Source: a bacterium HR19 (GTDB lineage: Bacteria > Calescibacteriota > Calescibacteriia > Calescibacteriales > Calescibacteriaceae). From it: a stretch of 64,000 bases of DNA. Location: positions 186,001-250,000 of the forward strand of contig BEHV01000001.1 in the NCBI GenBank assembly GCA_002898315.1, read 5' to 3'. Below, in pieces: positions 8,349 to 16,199 of this stretch. The notes under the pieces were generated by a model, which was not told the DNA's origin, ran no database searches, and saw nothing but the letters and a program-made list of their open reading frames with translations. Numbering within the stretch: position 1 is the first letter of the stretch; the number at the start of each line of letters is the position of its first letter. A program made the position numbers and the translations under genes.

Positions 8349-9502
8349 TGAGAGTTCTCCTGATAAGATCTTTTTACCCGGAGCAGAAAAATAAACTTGA
8401 AACCGCTGTTGAGAAAGAGAAGATATTTGCACCAGAAAAAATAAAGCAGATTGCAAACGAACTTATATTTGACCTTCAAAGAGCTCTTTCTACATATCTT
8501 GCAGATGAATTTGAGGTAATTGACATCTTCTCAAACTGCGAAAAAATCCAGAGAAAATGGGAAAAGGATTTCTTCCCCTCTACACCACCTTTTATCTCAA
8601 AAGCACTGAGAAGAATAAAGCCAGCAGTTAATTTAGATTTCTATTCGTCAGAAGATTTTTACAGAATTCTCCTCAAACAAGTCGCGTTTTATTCACCAGA
8701 AGTAATTATTGTCTTACCGCCGGATTTTATCTCATCTGAACTTATCAAAGTGATAAAGGAAAAAATGAAGGTAAAAATTATAGGGTATCACGGAGCAACC
8801 CCGAGAAAAATAGATTTTTCTGTGTATGACGCTTTTTTTTCTCCGTTTCTGCCTACGGTTCTGAAAGCAAGAGCAAGTGGTATAAGAGCAGAGTATATCC
8901 CCCTTGCATTTGAACCAGCAATACTTGAAAAACTCAAAGAAAAAAATGAATTAAAAAAAGAAAAACAAAATCAAGAAGATGAGAAAGTGTTTGATGTGGT
9001 ATTTATAGGAAGTTTCCACACGGTCCACAGCTCACGAAAAAAACTCATTGAAGAGATTTCAAAAGATAGATATTTTGACAACAAGCTCCACATATTCAGT
9101 CAATCATATTACGCTATGTCAGAAAATCTCAGAAAATTTTACAGAGGGAAAGCTTTTGGACTTGAATACTACCTGATAATATCAAAATCAAAGATAGTTA
9201 TAAATCATCACGGAGACATCTTGCCGTGGGCTCATAACCTGAGATTATTTGAAACAACCGGAATCGGCTCTTTCCTTATAACAGATAACTTACCAGACAT
9301 ATCAGAGCTTTTCTTGCCAGAAAAAGAAATAGAGACCTTCTCTGATACACAAGAATGCATAGAAAAAATAAAGTTCTACCTTGAAAAAGAAGAGAAGAGA
9401 AAAGAGATTGCAAGAAGTGGGCAGATGAGAACTCTAAAAGAACACACATATGAAAAAAGAGCAAATGAATACAAAAGAATTATCAGAGAAACAGCGGAAT
9501 AA
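8348..9502 (+). CDS. CgeB-like glycosyltransferase
   Basis: A 384-residue protein with two Rossmann-like halves. The C-terminal half has the pattern of the CgeB/glycosyl transferase 1_2 group: VINHHGDILPWAHNLRLFE, then GSFLITDNLPDISELF and a terminal LKEHTYEKRA helix. The first half contains EVIIVLPPDF and KIIGYHGAT. The ATG at 8348 shares its A with the stop codon of the sulfotransferase-like gene; an in-frame GTG 15 bases earlier is less likely. The pair probably acts on one polysaccharide or glycoprotein. Donor and acceptor cannot be told. The gene ends 10 bases before the convergent membrane-protein gene. Confidence 0.75.
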   Translation: MRVLLIRSFYPEQKNKLETAVEKEKIFAPEKIKQIANELIFDLQRALSTYLADEFEVIDIFSNCEKIQRKWEKDFFPSTPPFISKALRRIKPAVNLDFYSSEDFYRILLKQVAFYSPEVIIVLPPDFISSELIKVIKEKMKVKIIGYHGATPRKIDFSVYDAFFSPFLPTVLKARASGIRAEYIPLAFEPAILEKLKEKNELKKEKQNQEDEKVFDVVFIGSFHTVHSSRKKLIEEISKDRYFDNKLHIFSQSYYAMSENLRKFYRGKAFGLEYYLIISKSKIVINHHGDILPWAHNLRLFETTGIGSFLITDNLPDISELFLPEKEIETFSDTQECIEKIKFYLEKEEKRKEIARSGQMRTLKEHTYEKRANEYKRIIRETAE

Positions 9503-9512
9503 CCTTTTTATC

Positions 9513-9929
9513 TCACTTTTCACCAAAAGGAGGTGGCTTTATTCTTCTGAACGACCCGAAGATAAAAATCAAAAGAGAAAAAAATACAAGCGAAGAAAAA
9601 ACAAAAAATCTGCTCTGCTTCAAAAAGAGAAAATTTACAGCATCAAAAATCAGTGCGAAATTCAAGAGGAAAAAAGAGAAGGCATACAAAAAGGTGTTCC
9701 CACGAGATGTTCCCTCTTTCAGACGAGGAAAAATCCAGTAGCTGACAGCTAAAATGAAATTGAGAAAAAACCCAAAAATCATAAAGTTGATGTGAACATG
9801 AATCAAACTGAGGAATCTTTCAGAAAGCTCCGGAAAAACCTTACCCATCCCCACGAGGAGTCCGAAAAAAGCTCCCACTACGAGATATATCAGAGAAAAA
9901 CCCAAAAAAATCCTTGAAATCCTTGGCAT
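9513..9929 (-). CDS. Small four-helix membrane protein related to heme-copper oxidase subunit I
   Basis: A 138-residue protein with four predicted membrane helices. The second helix region (LIHVHINFMIFGFF followed by AVSYWIFPRL) resembles short proteins related to NorB/CcoN-type subunit I, where His residues in this position bind heme. It has only a fraction of the usual 450-plus residues, so it cannot be a complete oxidase. It is more likely a small heme-binding or orphan membrane protein of the kind annotated as subunit-I-like. It lies 17 bases downstream of the permease gene on the same strand. Function unknown. Confidence 0.55.
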   Translation of the reverse strand: MPRISRIFLGFSLIYLVVGAFFGLLVGMGKVFPELSERFLSLIHVHINFMIFGFFLNFILAVSYWIFPRLKEGTSRGNTFLYAFSFFLLNFALIFDAVNFLFLKQSRFFVFSSLVFFSLLIFIFGSFRRIKPPPFGEK

Positions 9930-9946
9930 ATAGGAATCAATTCATA

Positions 9947-10744
9947 TTATAAACTGCGATTCCTTCTTTTGTTTTTCATTATATATTGACCCAAAAGGTT
10001 AAAAATCACAACAAGAGAAGTAAGAGCGAGACCCGGAAAGATAACAAGACGAGGATAAGTCATTATGTAGTCCATCTCATCTGATATTATCGCTCCGAGA
10101 GAAAGAGATTTCGCTGGACGCAGACCCAGAAATCCTAATCCTCCCTCGGCAAGTATGAAAGCAGAAAAAGAGAAAAAAAGCTGAGTGAAAACCGCAGGAA
10201 CGACAAAAGGCAAAACATACTTCAAAATTATCATAGTAGAACTCAGCCCAATCACTCTGGCAGATAAAACAAAATCAGATTCTTTCAACCTCATCGCTTC
10301 AACCCTTACAATCCGAGCAAAAGATGTCCAACCAAAAATAGTCAAAGATAAAATTATCTTGTCATCTCCACCCCCGAAAATAGCAACAATGAATATCACA
10401 AAGACCAAAGATGGGAATCCCTGAAAAAAATCAATCAGCCGGCTTATGAGCAAATCTCTTATCCCACCGAAATAACCAGAAATCAATCCGAGAGCTGTGC
10501 CGAGAGCAAAAGAAACGAAAGAGGCAAAAGATGATACTTTCAGAGAGTTCAGCATTCCCTTACCTATCATACAAGCTAAATTCTGACCAAATTCATTAGT
10601 TCCAAAAGGAAAATCAAAATCAACGAAAGGTGGGAGAAAAATGTTTTTCAAGTCAATATTGTATGGAGAACAACCCGAAAAAAAATAGAATGAAATAATA
10701 AAAAGAGGATATGCGGAAAAAATAAGTATCAGAAAAGGCAACAC
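9947..10744 (-). CDS. Peptide-type ABC transporter permease (DppC/OppC family)
   Basis: A 265-residue inner-membrane permease. FPFGTNEFGQN near residue 45 equals the family's HPLGTDxxGRD region. The cytoplasmic EAA-type loop is RLKESDFVLSARVIGLS, and the end (GLGFLGL... ISDEMDYI... FPGLALTSLVVIFNLLG) is characteristic of DppC. The start is GTG at 10744, with the first membrane helix immediately after. Neither its DppB-type partner nor ATPases are adjacent; the only DppB-type gene lies at 41.5 kb and a matching binding protein at 3.6 kb. It presumably forms a heterodimer with the distant partner to import peptides or another family-5 ligand. Confidence 0.9.
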   Translation of the reverse strand: MLPFLILIFSAYPLFIISFYFFSGCSPYNIDLKNIFLPPFVDFDFPFGTNEFGQNLACMIGKGMLNSLKVSSFASFVSFALGTALGLISGYFGGIRDLLISRLIDFFQGFPSLVFVIFIVAIFGGGDDKIILSLTIFGWTSFARIVRVEAMRLKESDFVLSARVIGLSSTMIILKYVLPFVVPAVFTQLFFSFSAFILAEGGLGFLGLRPAKSLSLGAIISDEMDYIMTYPRLVIFPGLALTSLVVIFNLLGQYIMKNKRRNRSL

Positions 10745-10806
10745 AGCAGAGGAAAAAATCCCCCCTCAACACCCCAAAGCTTTCGTTTAAATATAAAATT
10801 TTAAGG

Positions 10807-11145
10807 TTATTGTTCGCTTTCCGTCTCGGCAGAACCTAAATGCTCATCAGCTGATTGTTCCTGCTTTCTTTTTGTTGCAGAAGACGACTCAAAAAGAGCC
10901 TTGAGTTCCTGAGGTCTTATCTTTGCGGAGATAGTTGTAAATGGAAGAAGTCCAAGGTGTCTTGCTCTTTTTATATTTTTCGCAAGCTGTCTGTAATGTT
11001 TTGAACACAAACCCGTAAGTTTTCGCGATTTTATCATACCTCTTTCGGTCAAAAATTGAGAGAGAAATTCATAGTTCTTATATGTAATCGGCGGATACTC
11101 ACCAGTGCATACTCTGCATATCTTTGAAGCAGAAGTCCCGTTCAT
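10807..11145 (-). CDS. rpsR: 30S ribosomal protein bS18
   Basis: A 112-residue bS18 with the conserved core CRVC, ITYKNYEFLSQFLTERGMI, RKLTGLCSKH and IKRARHLGLLPF. It binds the platform of the small subunit near S6. The ATG at 11145 gives the normal N-terminus; a TTG at 11169 is an unlikely earlier start. After LLPF the protein runs on for about 35 residues rich in Ser, Glu and Gln, longer and more acidic than usual. The typical neighbours rpsF, ssb and rplI are not present. It is divergent from the nitrite/sulfite reductase gene. Confidence 0.95.
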   Translation of the reverse strand: MNGTSASKICRVCTGEYPPITYKNYEFLSQFLTERGMIKSRKLTGLCSKHYRQLAKNIKRARHLGLLPFTTISAKIRPQELKALFESSSATKRKQEQSADEHLGSAETESEQ

Positions 11146-11235
11146 ATAAAAGGTAAAATGCTTTCCCAAAACAAAAATTCCAAAAAATCAAAAAAATTCA
11201 CCCCCCAAAAGATAAACGCTTTAATGTTTAGAGCT

Positions 11236-11283
11236 TTTCAAACCCTTTCAGATAAGTTTCAGAATGTTTCACAAAAGATTTCC
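11236..11283 (+). promoter_or_regulatory. Helically phased TTTCA repeats upstream of the reductase promoter
   Basis: TTTCA occurs at 11236, 11246, 11257 and 11267, and TTTCC at 11279. Spacing is 10, 11, 10 and 12 bases, close to one helical turn each, so all face the same side of the DNA. They end about 20 bases before a candidate sigma-54 promoter. This could be an activator site cluster or intrinsic bending. Confidence 0.4.
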
Positions 11284-11301
11284 AAAACACCGAAAAATGT
11301 A

Positions 11302-11317
11302 TGGAATAAATTTTGCT
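11302..11317 (+). promoter_or_regulatory. Candidate sigma-54 promoter of the nitrite/sulfite reductase gene
   Basis: TGGAATAAATTTTGCT has the invariant GG (11303-11304) and GC (11315-11316) with exactly 10 bases between, and the T-rich -12 block. It lacks the C of the TGGCAC consensus. Transcription would start near 11328, immediately before the AGGAGGG ribosome-binding site, leaving a very short leader. It resembles the candidate at 55305-55320 in 14 of 16 positions. Confidence 0.45.
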
Positions 11318-11342
11318 ATATCACAAATAGGAGGGAGTCAAT

Positions 11343-13595
11343 ATGGTTGACACAGCAAACAAAAACATCACCCCGTGGGAGCAGATAGATATAAACAAGC
11401 AAAGCGAAGGTTTTGATGTTTGGAAAGAAATAGACGAATACGAGGAAGTGATACAAAAATTTTTCAGAGAAGAAATACATCCAGAAAGATTCAAAAGCTA
11501 CCGGTTGAACTTCGGAACCTATGGAGTAAGACATCATCCAGACGGAACCCACATGCAAAGAATAAAGATACCATCTGGATTTATATTTTCAGAACAGATA
11601 AGAGTTATTGCTGATGTAGTGGAAAAATACGCTGGGTCAGGGCATGGGCATCTCACAACTCGCCAAGATATCCAACTCCACTATGTAAAACTTGAAAATA
11701 TCCCATCTGTTTTAAGAGAACTTGCAAAAGTAGGAATAACAACCCGTGAAGCATGCGGAAACACCGTAAGAAACATAACTTCTTCTTACCTTTCAGGAAT
11801 ATGTCCAGACGAGATTTTTGATACTCTCCCCTATGCCATATTTACAACAAGATACTTTTTAAGACACCCTCTCACATCAACTCTGCCAAGAAAATTTAAG
11901 ATAGCATTCTCTGAATGTGAAAACGACCATGCCATGGTAAGAATGCACGATATAGGAGCAGTCGCTCAGATAAGAAAAAACGGAAAAGAAGAAAAAGGGT
12001 TCAGAGTTTATGTAGGCGGGGGGCTCGGACCTGTTCCTATGGATGCAAAACTCCTTGTAGATTTTGTATCTGTTTATGAGTTCTACCCACTCGCAGAAGC
12101 AATAATATATGTCTTTCATAAATACGGAACAGAAGAGAGAAAATTCAGAAACAAAGCGAGGTTAAAATTCCTTATTGCAAGAATAGGTTTTGAAAAATTC
12201 AAAGAACTCGTATTTGAAGAGTTTGAAAAACTCAAAAGAGTTAAAAATGTCAGAGAAGAACTTGAAAGATATGTTGAAAACTTCCCTCTTCCAGCTCCGA
12301 CAAAAACCGGAAGAGCAGATGGACCCAAAAACGAAAAGAAACTCAAAAAACCTAAATTCAAACCAGATCCATCAGATAAAACATTCAAACTGTTTTTAGA
12401 AAAGTACACATTCAAACAAAAACAACCCGGATACTTCGGAGTATATATAAAGCCAATTTTGGGAAATCTGAAACCAGATGAATTCAGATTCGTAGCAGAT
12501 ATTGCAGAACTATATGGAGCAGGTTATGTAAGAATAACTCCTCAGCAGAAAATCCTGATACCTTGGGTTGAAGAAGAATTCCTCTACGACATATACTATG
12601 AAATAAGAAATAAGGGGTTCATAAATGGAGCGGTGACAGAGGCACAAAGAGAAATCGTCTCATGTCCCGGCGCTTTCTCGTGCAAACTCGCGGTAACACA
12701 TCCATATAACCTCGCGGAGTACATAGGAGAGGTGGTAGGAGATCTTGGGGGTTTAAGAGTACATATTTCAGGATGTCCGAACTCGTGCGGTCAGCATCAC
12801 ATAGGAGATATAGGATTTTACGGAGGTAGCGCAAAGATAAACGGAAAACTCGCCCCACACTACATAGTTATGATAGGAGGATACTTGTTTGAACAAAAAG
12901 CAAGGTTCGGAGAAGTTATAGGAAAGATCCCTGCCAAAAATGCCCCACTGTTTGTGAAAGAAGTCGTTGAACTATGGAAAAAAGAAAGAAAAAGCGGAGA
13001 GAAATTCTACGAGTTCTGCGATAGAATAGGTCTTGACAGATTCAGAGAAATATTAGCGAAATACTCAAAAGTGGACCCGAACGATGAAGATGTTTTCAGA
13101 GAACCGGGATTGGCAGAAGAGTTCAAGATGGAAGCCGAAGCAAGAGGAGAATGTGCGGGAAGCTTGCTTGACCTTATGGCAATAAACCTCTTTGACTCAT
13201 TCCGAAACATATATGAAATTGAAAATGAAATCAAAATCAATATCAGAAGTGAATCTATAAAAGAGAAAATCCTTGACTCTATACTAAAATGCGCAAAAAT
13301 GTATGTATATCTTGAAGGAGAAGAACCACAGGAAGAAGAAAAAATATTATCCGTGTTCGCAGAAAGAATTCTTCCCAAAAAGTGGTTCTGTTCAGATTGG
13401 TCAAACATAAGAGAAAAATACAACGAGATAAAATCAAAGAACTTTTCTGAACTGAATGAAGACGAAATAAAAAAATACATCATTTATGCCAAAAACTTCA
13501 TAAAAGATAGCGAAAAAGCTTTCGTCAGATTGAAACCTAACCTCAAAATTCAAGAGTGCCTCGCAAGAAAAGAAGAACATGTTCCGGGAGATTAG
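11343..13595 (+). CDS. Siroheme-dependent nitrite/sulfite reductase with C-terminal helical extension
   Basis: A 750-residue assimilatory reductase that adds six electrons to nitrite or sulfite. The first half has GHLTTRQDIQLH and TTREACGNTVRNI, the ferredoxin-like and siroheme-binding parts. The 4Fe-4S/siroheme cysteines are C441-X5-C447 (CPGAFSC) and C478-X3-C482 (CPNSCGQ). The GCPNSCGQ form leans toward the NirA/CysI-like group found with either substrate. About 150 residues after the catalytic core form a helical, Glu/Lys-rich extension. A strong AGGAGGG precedes the ATG. The nearby glnA-amtB-PII block and a candidate sigma-54 promoter favour nitrite assimilation, but sulfite cannot be excluded. 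Confidence 0.85.
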   Translation: MVDTANKNITPWEQIDINKQSEGFDVWKEIDEYEEVIQKFFREEIHPERFKSYRLNFGTYGVRHHPDGTHMQRIKIPSGFIFSEQIRVIADVVEKYAGSGHGHLTTRQDIQLHYVKLENIPSVLRELAKVGITTREACGNTVRNITSSYLSGICPDEIFDTLPYAIFTTRYFLRHPLTSTLPRKFKIAFSECENDHAMVRMHDIGAVAQIRKNGKEEKGFRVYVGGGLGPVPMDAKLLVDFVSVYEFYPLAEAIIYVFHKYGTEERKFRNKARLKFLIARIGFEKFKELVFEEFEKLKRVKNVREELERYVENFPLPAPTKTGRADGPKNEKKLKKPKFKPDPSDKTFKLFLEKYTFKQKQPGYFGVYIKPILGNLKPDEFRFVADIAELYGAGYVRITPQQKILIPWVEEEFLYDIYYEIRNKGFINGAVTEAQREIVSCPGAFSCKLAVTHPYNLAEYIGEVVGDLGGLRVHISGCPNSCGQHHIGDIGFYGGSAKINGKLAPHYIVMIGGYLFEQKARFGEVIGKIPAKNAPLFVKEVVELWKKERKSGEKFYEFCDRIGLDRFREILAKYSKVDPNDEDVFREPGLAEEFKMEAEARGECAGSLLDLMAINLFDSFRNIYEIENEIKINIRSESIKEKILDSILKCAKMYVYLEGEEPQEEEKILSVFAERILPKKWFCSDWSNIREKYNEIKSKNFSELNEDEIKKYIIYAKNFIKDSEKAFVRLKPNLKIQECLARKEEHVPGD

Positions 13596-13657
13596 GAGAG
13601 TAAAATACAGAAAGAGAAAAATTTCTACTCCATAATCAAAGAGCTAAACTTTACTTT

Positions 13658-14998
13658 ATGAGCAACTCAACAGCTTTCCCGAACGAAATACTGAAAAAGA
13701 GAATAAAAGAGTTCTTTGAAATGCTCCCAGAAAACTCAATAGCAATTTTATCTTCCCCAACACCTAAAATAAGAAGCAACGATGTTGAATTCAGATACAG
13801 ACCCTCAAGCAAGATTCTTTACCTCACAGGTATCAAAGACCCATCACTAAAAGTTGTATTCACAAAAAAAGGAAAAGGAGAAACGTCAGAAAGAAAAATA
13901 ACAGTTTTCAGAAAGAAGCTCACAGAAGAAGAAAAGGTATGGATAGGCGAAGAAACCCCTGACGATGAGATAAAAAAAATATGGGATGATGTTGAGATAA
14001 AAGATATAAAAAACTTTGGAGAAAGTGTTGGGAAAATTCTCGCATCTGCCAAAAATGTTTTCCTTCCTTTTGAAGATGAAAAAGAAGAAATATTTGAAGT
14101 TTTCATTTCTCTCAAAAAAAGAGCGAGGAGCAAAATTATAATCCCTTCAAGATTTACAGATATAAGCTTCGTTCTCGGCAGAATGAGAGCGAAAAAAGAT
14201 GAGTATGAAATAAAGATTATACGACAAGCGGTCTCAATAACAAAAAAAGCAGTGAAAGAAATTGAAAAAATGATAGCTCCCGGGGTGATGGAGTATGAAA
14301 TAGATGCGGAACTTTTAAAATTTTACAGAAATTTCGGCGGTTGGGAAGCATTCCCGACAATAGTCGCATCAGGTAAAAACTCGGTAATCCTCCACTACTC
14401 AAAAAATTCAGAACCTGTGGGATCGCCATGCATCGTTGACACAGGAGCGGAATTCAACTTCTACTCCGCAGATATAACAAGAACATTCATAAAAGATGGA
14501 TTCGCCAAAAACCAGAAAGAAAAAGAAAAAATGAAATTGGCAGAAGAACTAAAAAAAGAGATAGAAAACATTCAAAAAAAGATCATAAGTGAGGTAAAAG
14601 AAGGAACAAATTTTGAAATCCTCAACAACTTAACACGAAAACTTATTTCCGAACTCCTTCTGAACATAGGAATTCTCAGAGGAAACATAGATGAGATAAT
14701 GGAAGGAAAGAAATACAAACCTTTCTTCCCTCATTCAATAGGTCACCATCTTGGACTTGATGTCCATGACGAATGCTTGTATTATGACGAAGATGGAAAC
14801 CCCATACCTCTTGCAGAAAACGCAATAATAACCATAGAACCCGGAATTTACTTCCCTTGCAAAGACGAAGTTGAGATAAAAGATGAAAGAGACGGAAGTG
14901 TAATTGAAGTTGTAAAGGTTCCTGAAATTTTTCAGGGAATAGGAATCAGAGTAGAGGATGATATACTTGTGAAAAAGGGTTCCGCAGAGATTCTCTGA
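13658..14998 (+). CDS. M24B metallopeptidase, Xaa-Pro aminopeptidase type
   Basis: A 446-residue protein with an N-terminal creatinase-like domain and a C-terminal pita-bread domain that releases N-terminal residues before proline. The five metal ligands are visible: Asp in VDTGAEFNFYSADITRTF (two), His in GHHLGLDVHD, Glu in TIEPGIYF and Glu in GIRVEDD. Length fits PepP (about 440). It begins 63 bases after the reductase gene without a strong ribosome-binding site. Some members of this group cleave other peptides, so the name is by family. Confidence 0.9.
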   Translation: MSNSTAFPNEILKKRIKEFFEMLPENSIAILSSPTPKIRSNDVEFRYRPSSKILYLTGIKDPSLKVVFTKKGKGETSERKITVFRKKLTEEEKVWIGEETPDDEIKKIWDDVEIKDIKNFGESVGKILASAKNVFLPFEDEKEEIFEVFISLKKRARSKIIIPSRFTDISFVLGRMRAKKDEYEIKIIRQAVSITKKAVKEIEKMIAPGVMEYEIDAELLKFYRNFGGWEAFPTIVASGKNSVILHYSKNSEPVGSPCIVDTGAEFNFYSADITRTFIKDGFAKNQKEKEKMKLAEELKKEIENIQKKIISEVKEGTNFEILNNLTRKLISELLLNIGILRGNIDEIMEGKKYKPFFPHSIGHHLGLDVHDECLYYDEDGNPIPLAENAIITIEPGIYFPCKDEVEIKDERDGSVIEVVKVPEIFQGIGIRVEDDILVKKGSAEIL

Positions 14999-15094
14999 AA
15001 GAAAAAATTTAAAAAAAGTATCAATCTATACTTTACACTTTTTACACAAAAGAGAAAAACAAAGATTATATTTCATATAAGGGAGGTGTAAAGC

Positions 15095-16186
15095 ATGAAA
15101 GACAAAAACAACAGAAAATTAAGATGCGGACTTCTGCACCTTTTTGAGTCAGCAAAAGGCAAAACAGAAAAGCAGTTCTACGAAGAAAACATAGAACTCA
15201 TAAAATACGCAGATGAAATAGGATTACAAACCGCATGGATAGCAGAACATCACTTCTCTGAATACGGAGTTATGCCTTCAACTCAGGTCTTCGCTTCATA
15301 CATCGCAGGAATAACAAAAAGAATAAGAATAGGAACAGGAGTCGTCGTCCTGCCGTTTCATCACCCAATAAGAGTAGCAGAAGAGTTCGCTTTCATAGAT
15401 GTCTTATCTGATGGACGGCTTGACTTCGGTGTTGGAAGAGGATACCAACCCCACGAGTTTGAAGGATACGGAATACCCATATCGGAAAGCAGAAACCGAT
15501 TTGAAGAATCATTGCAGATAATAAAGATGGCATGGACCGAAGAAGAGGTGAACTTTGAAGGCAAGCACTTTATCATAAAAGGGGCAAGACCAAGACCACG
15601 ACCACTCCAAAAACCACATCCCCCGCTCTTCGGCGCCTCATTCAACGCAGAAACAATAAAATTCCAAGCTAAAAAGAAAATGAACCTCATATTCTCACCT
15701 TTACTCGCAACCCCAGACAAAATAGATGAATACATAAAAACTCTTCAAGATGAAGGTGAAAACCCAGAAAACTACAGAATAGGCGGACTTGCCTTCGTAT
15801 ATGTCGCAGATGATATGAAAAAAGCTTTCAGGGACTTTGAAGAACCCTGCATGTGGTACTTCAGAACTTTTTCTAAACTTATACCAGCTCAAAAATACCC
15901 AGAAGGAGAAGATTTCTACAAAAACCTGCATTTCCTGATGATGCAGATGATTGAGCAATATGATAGAGGAAAAATAACTTTTGAATTTATGGCAACAGAA
16001 GGATTATTTCAGCACGGATTTTTAGTTGGAACTCCTTCGTATGTCGCAGAAAAACTCAAAAAACTTATTCAGGATTACAAGCTCACAGACCTCCTCTGCT
16101 GGACAAGGCTCGGCGGACTTGAACACGAAAAAGTTATGAAATCTATGAAACTATTTGTAGAGAAGGTCTTACCAGATGTGATATGA
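15095..16186 (+). CDS. Luciferase-like flavin monooxygenase
   Basis: A 363-residue LLM-class oxidoreductase. Typical segments are TAWIAEHHFSEYG, RIRIGTGVVVLPFHHP, DVLSDGRLDFGVGRGY and PRPLQKPHPP, in the usual order. These enzymes use reduced FMN and oxygen to attack alkanesulfonates, aldehydes or other substrates; some are F420-dependent. A strong GGGAGGTG lies before the ATG. It sits between the peptidase and the sigma-54 activator, all on the plus strand; no flavin reductase is adjacent. Substrate unknown. Confidence 0.88.
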   Translation: MKDKNNRKLRCGLLHLFESAKGKTEKQFYEENIELIKYADEIGLQTAWIAEHHFSEYGVMPSTQVFASYIAGITKRIRIGTGVVVLPFHHPIRVAEEFAFIDVLSDGRLDFGVGRGYQPHEFEGYGIPISESRNRFEESLQIIKMAWTEEEVNFEGKHFIIKGARPRPRPLQKPHPPLFGASFNAETIKFQAKKKMNLIFSPLLATPDKIDEYIKTLQDEGENPENYRIGGLAFVYVADDMKKAFRDFEEPCMWYFRTFSKLIPAQKYPEGEDFYKNLHFLMMQMIEQYDRGKITFEFMATEGLFQHGFLVGTPSYVAEKLKKLIQDYKLTDLLCWTRLGGLEHEKVMKSMKLFVEKVLPDVI

Positions 16187-16199
16187 ATAAAATAAATGA

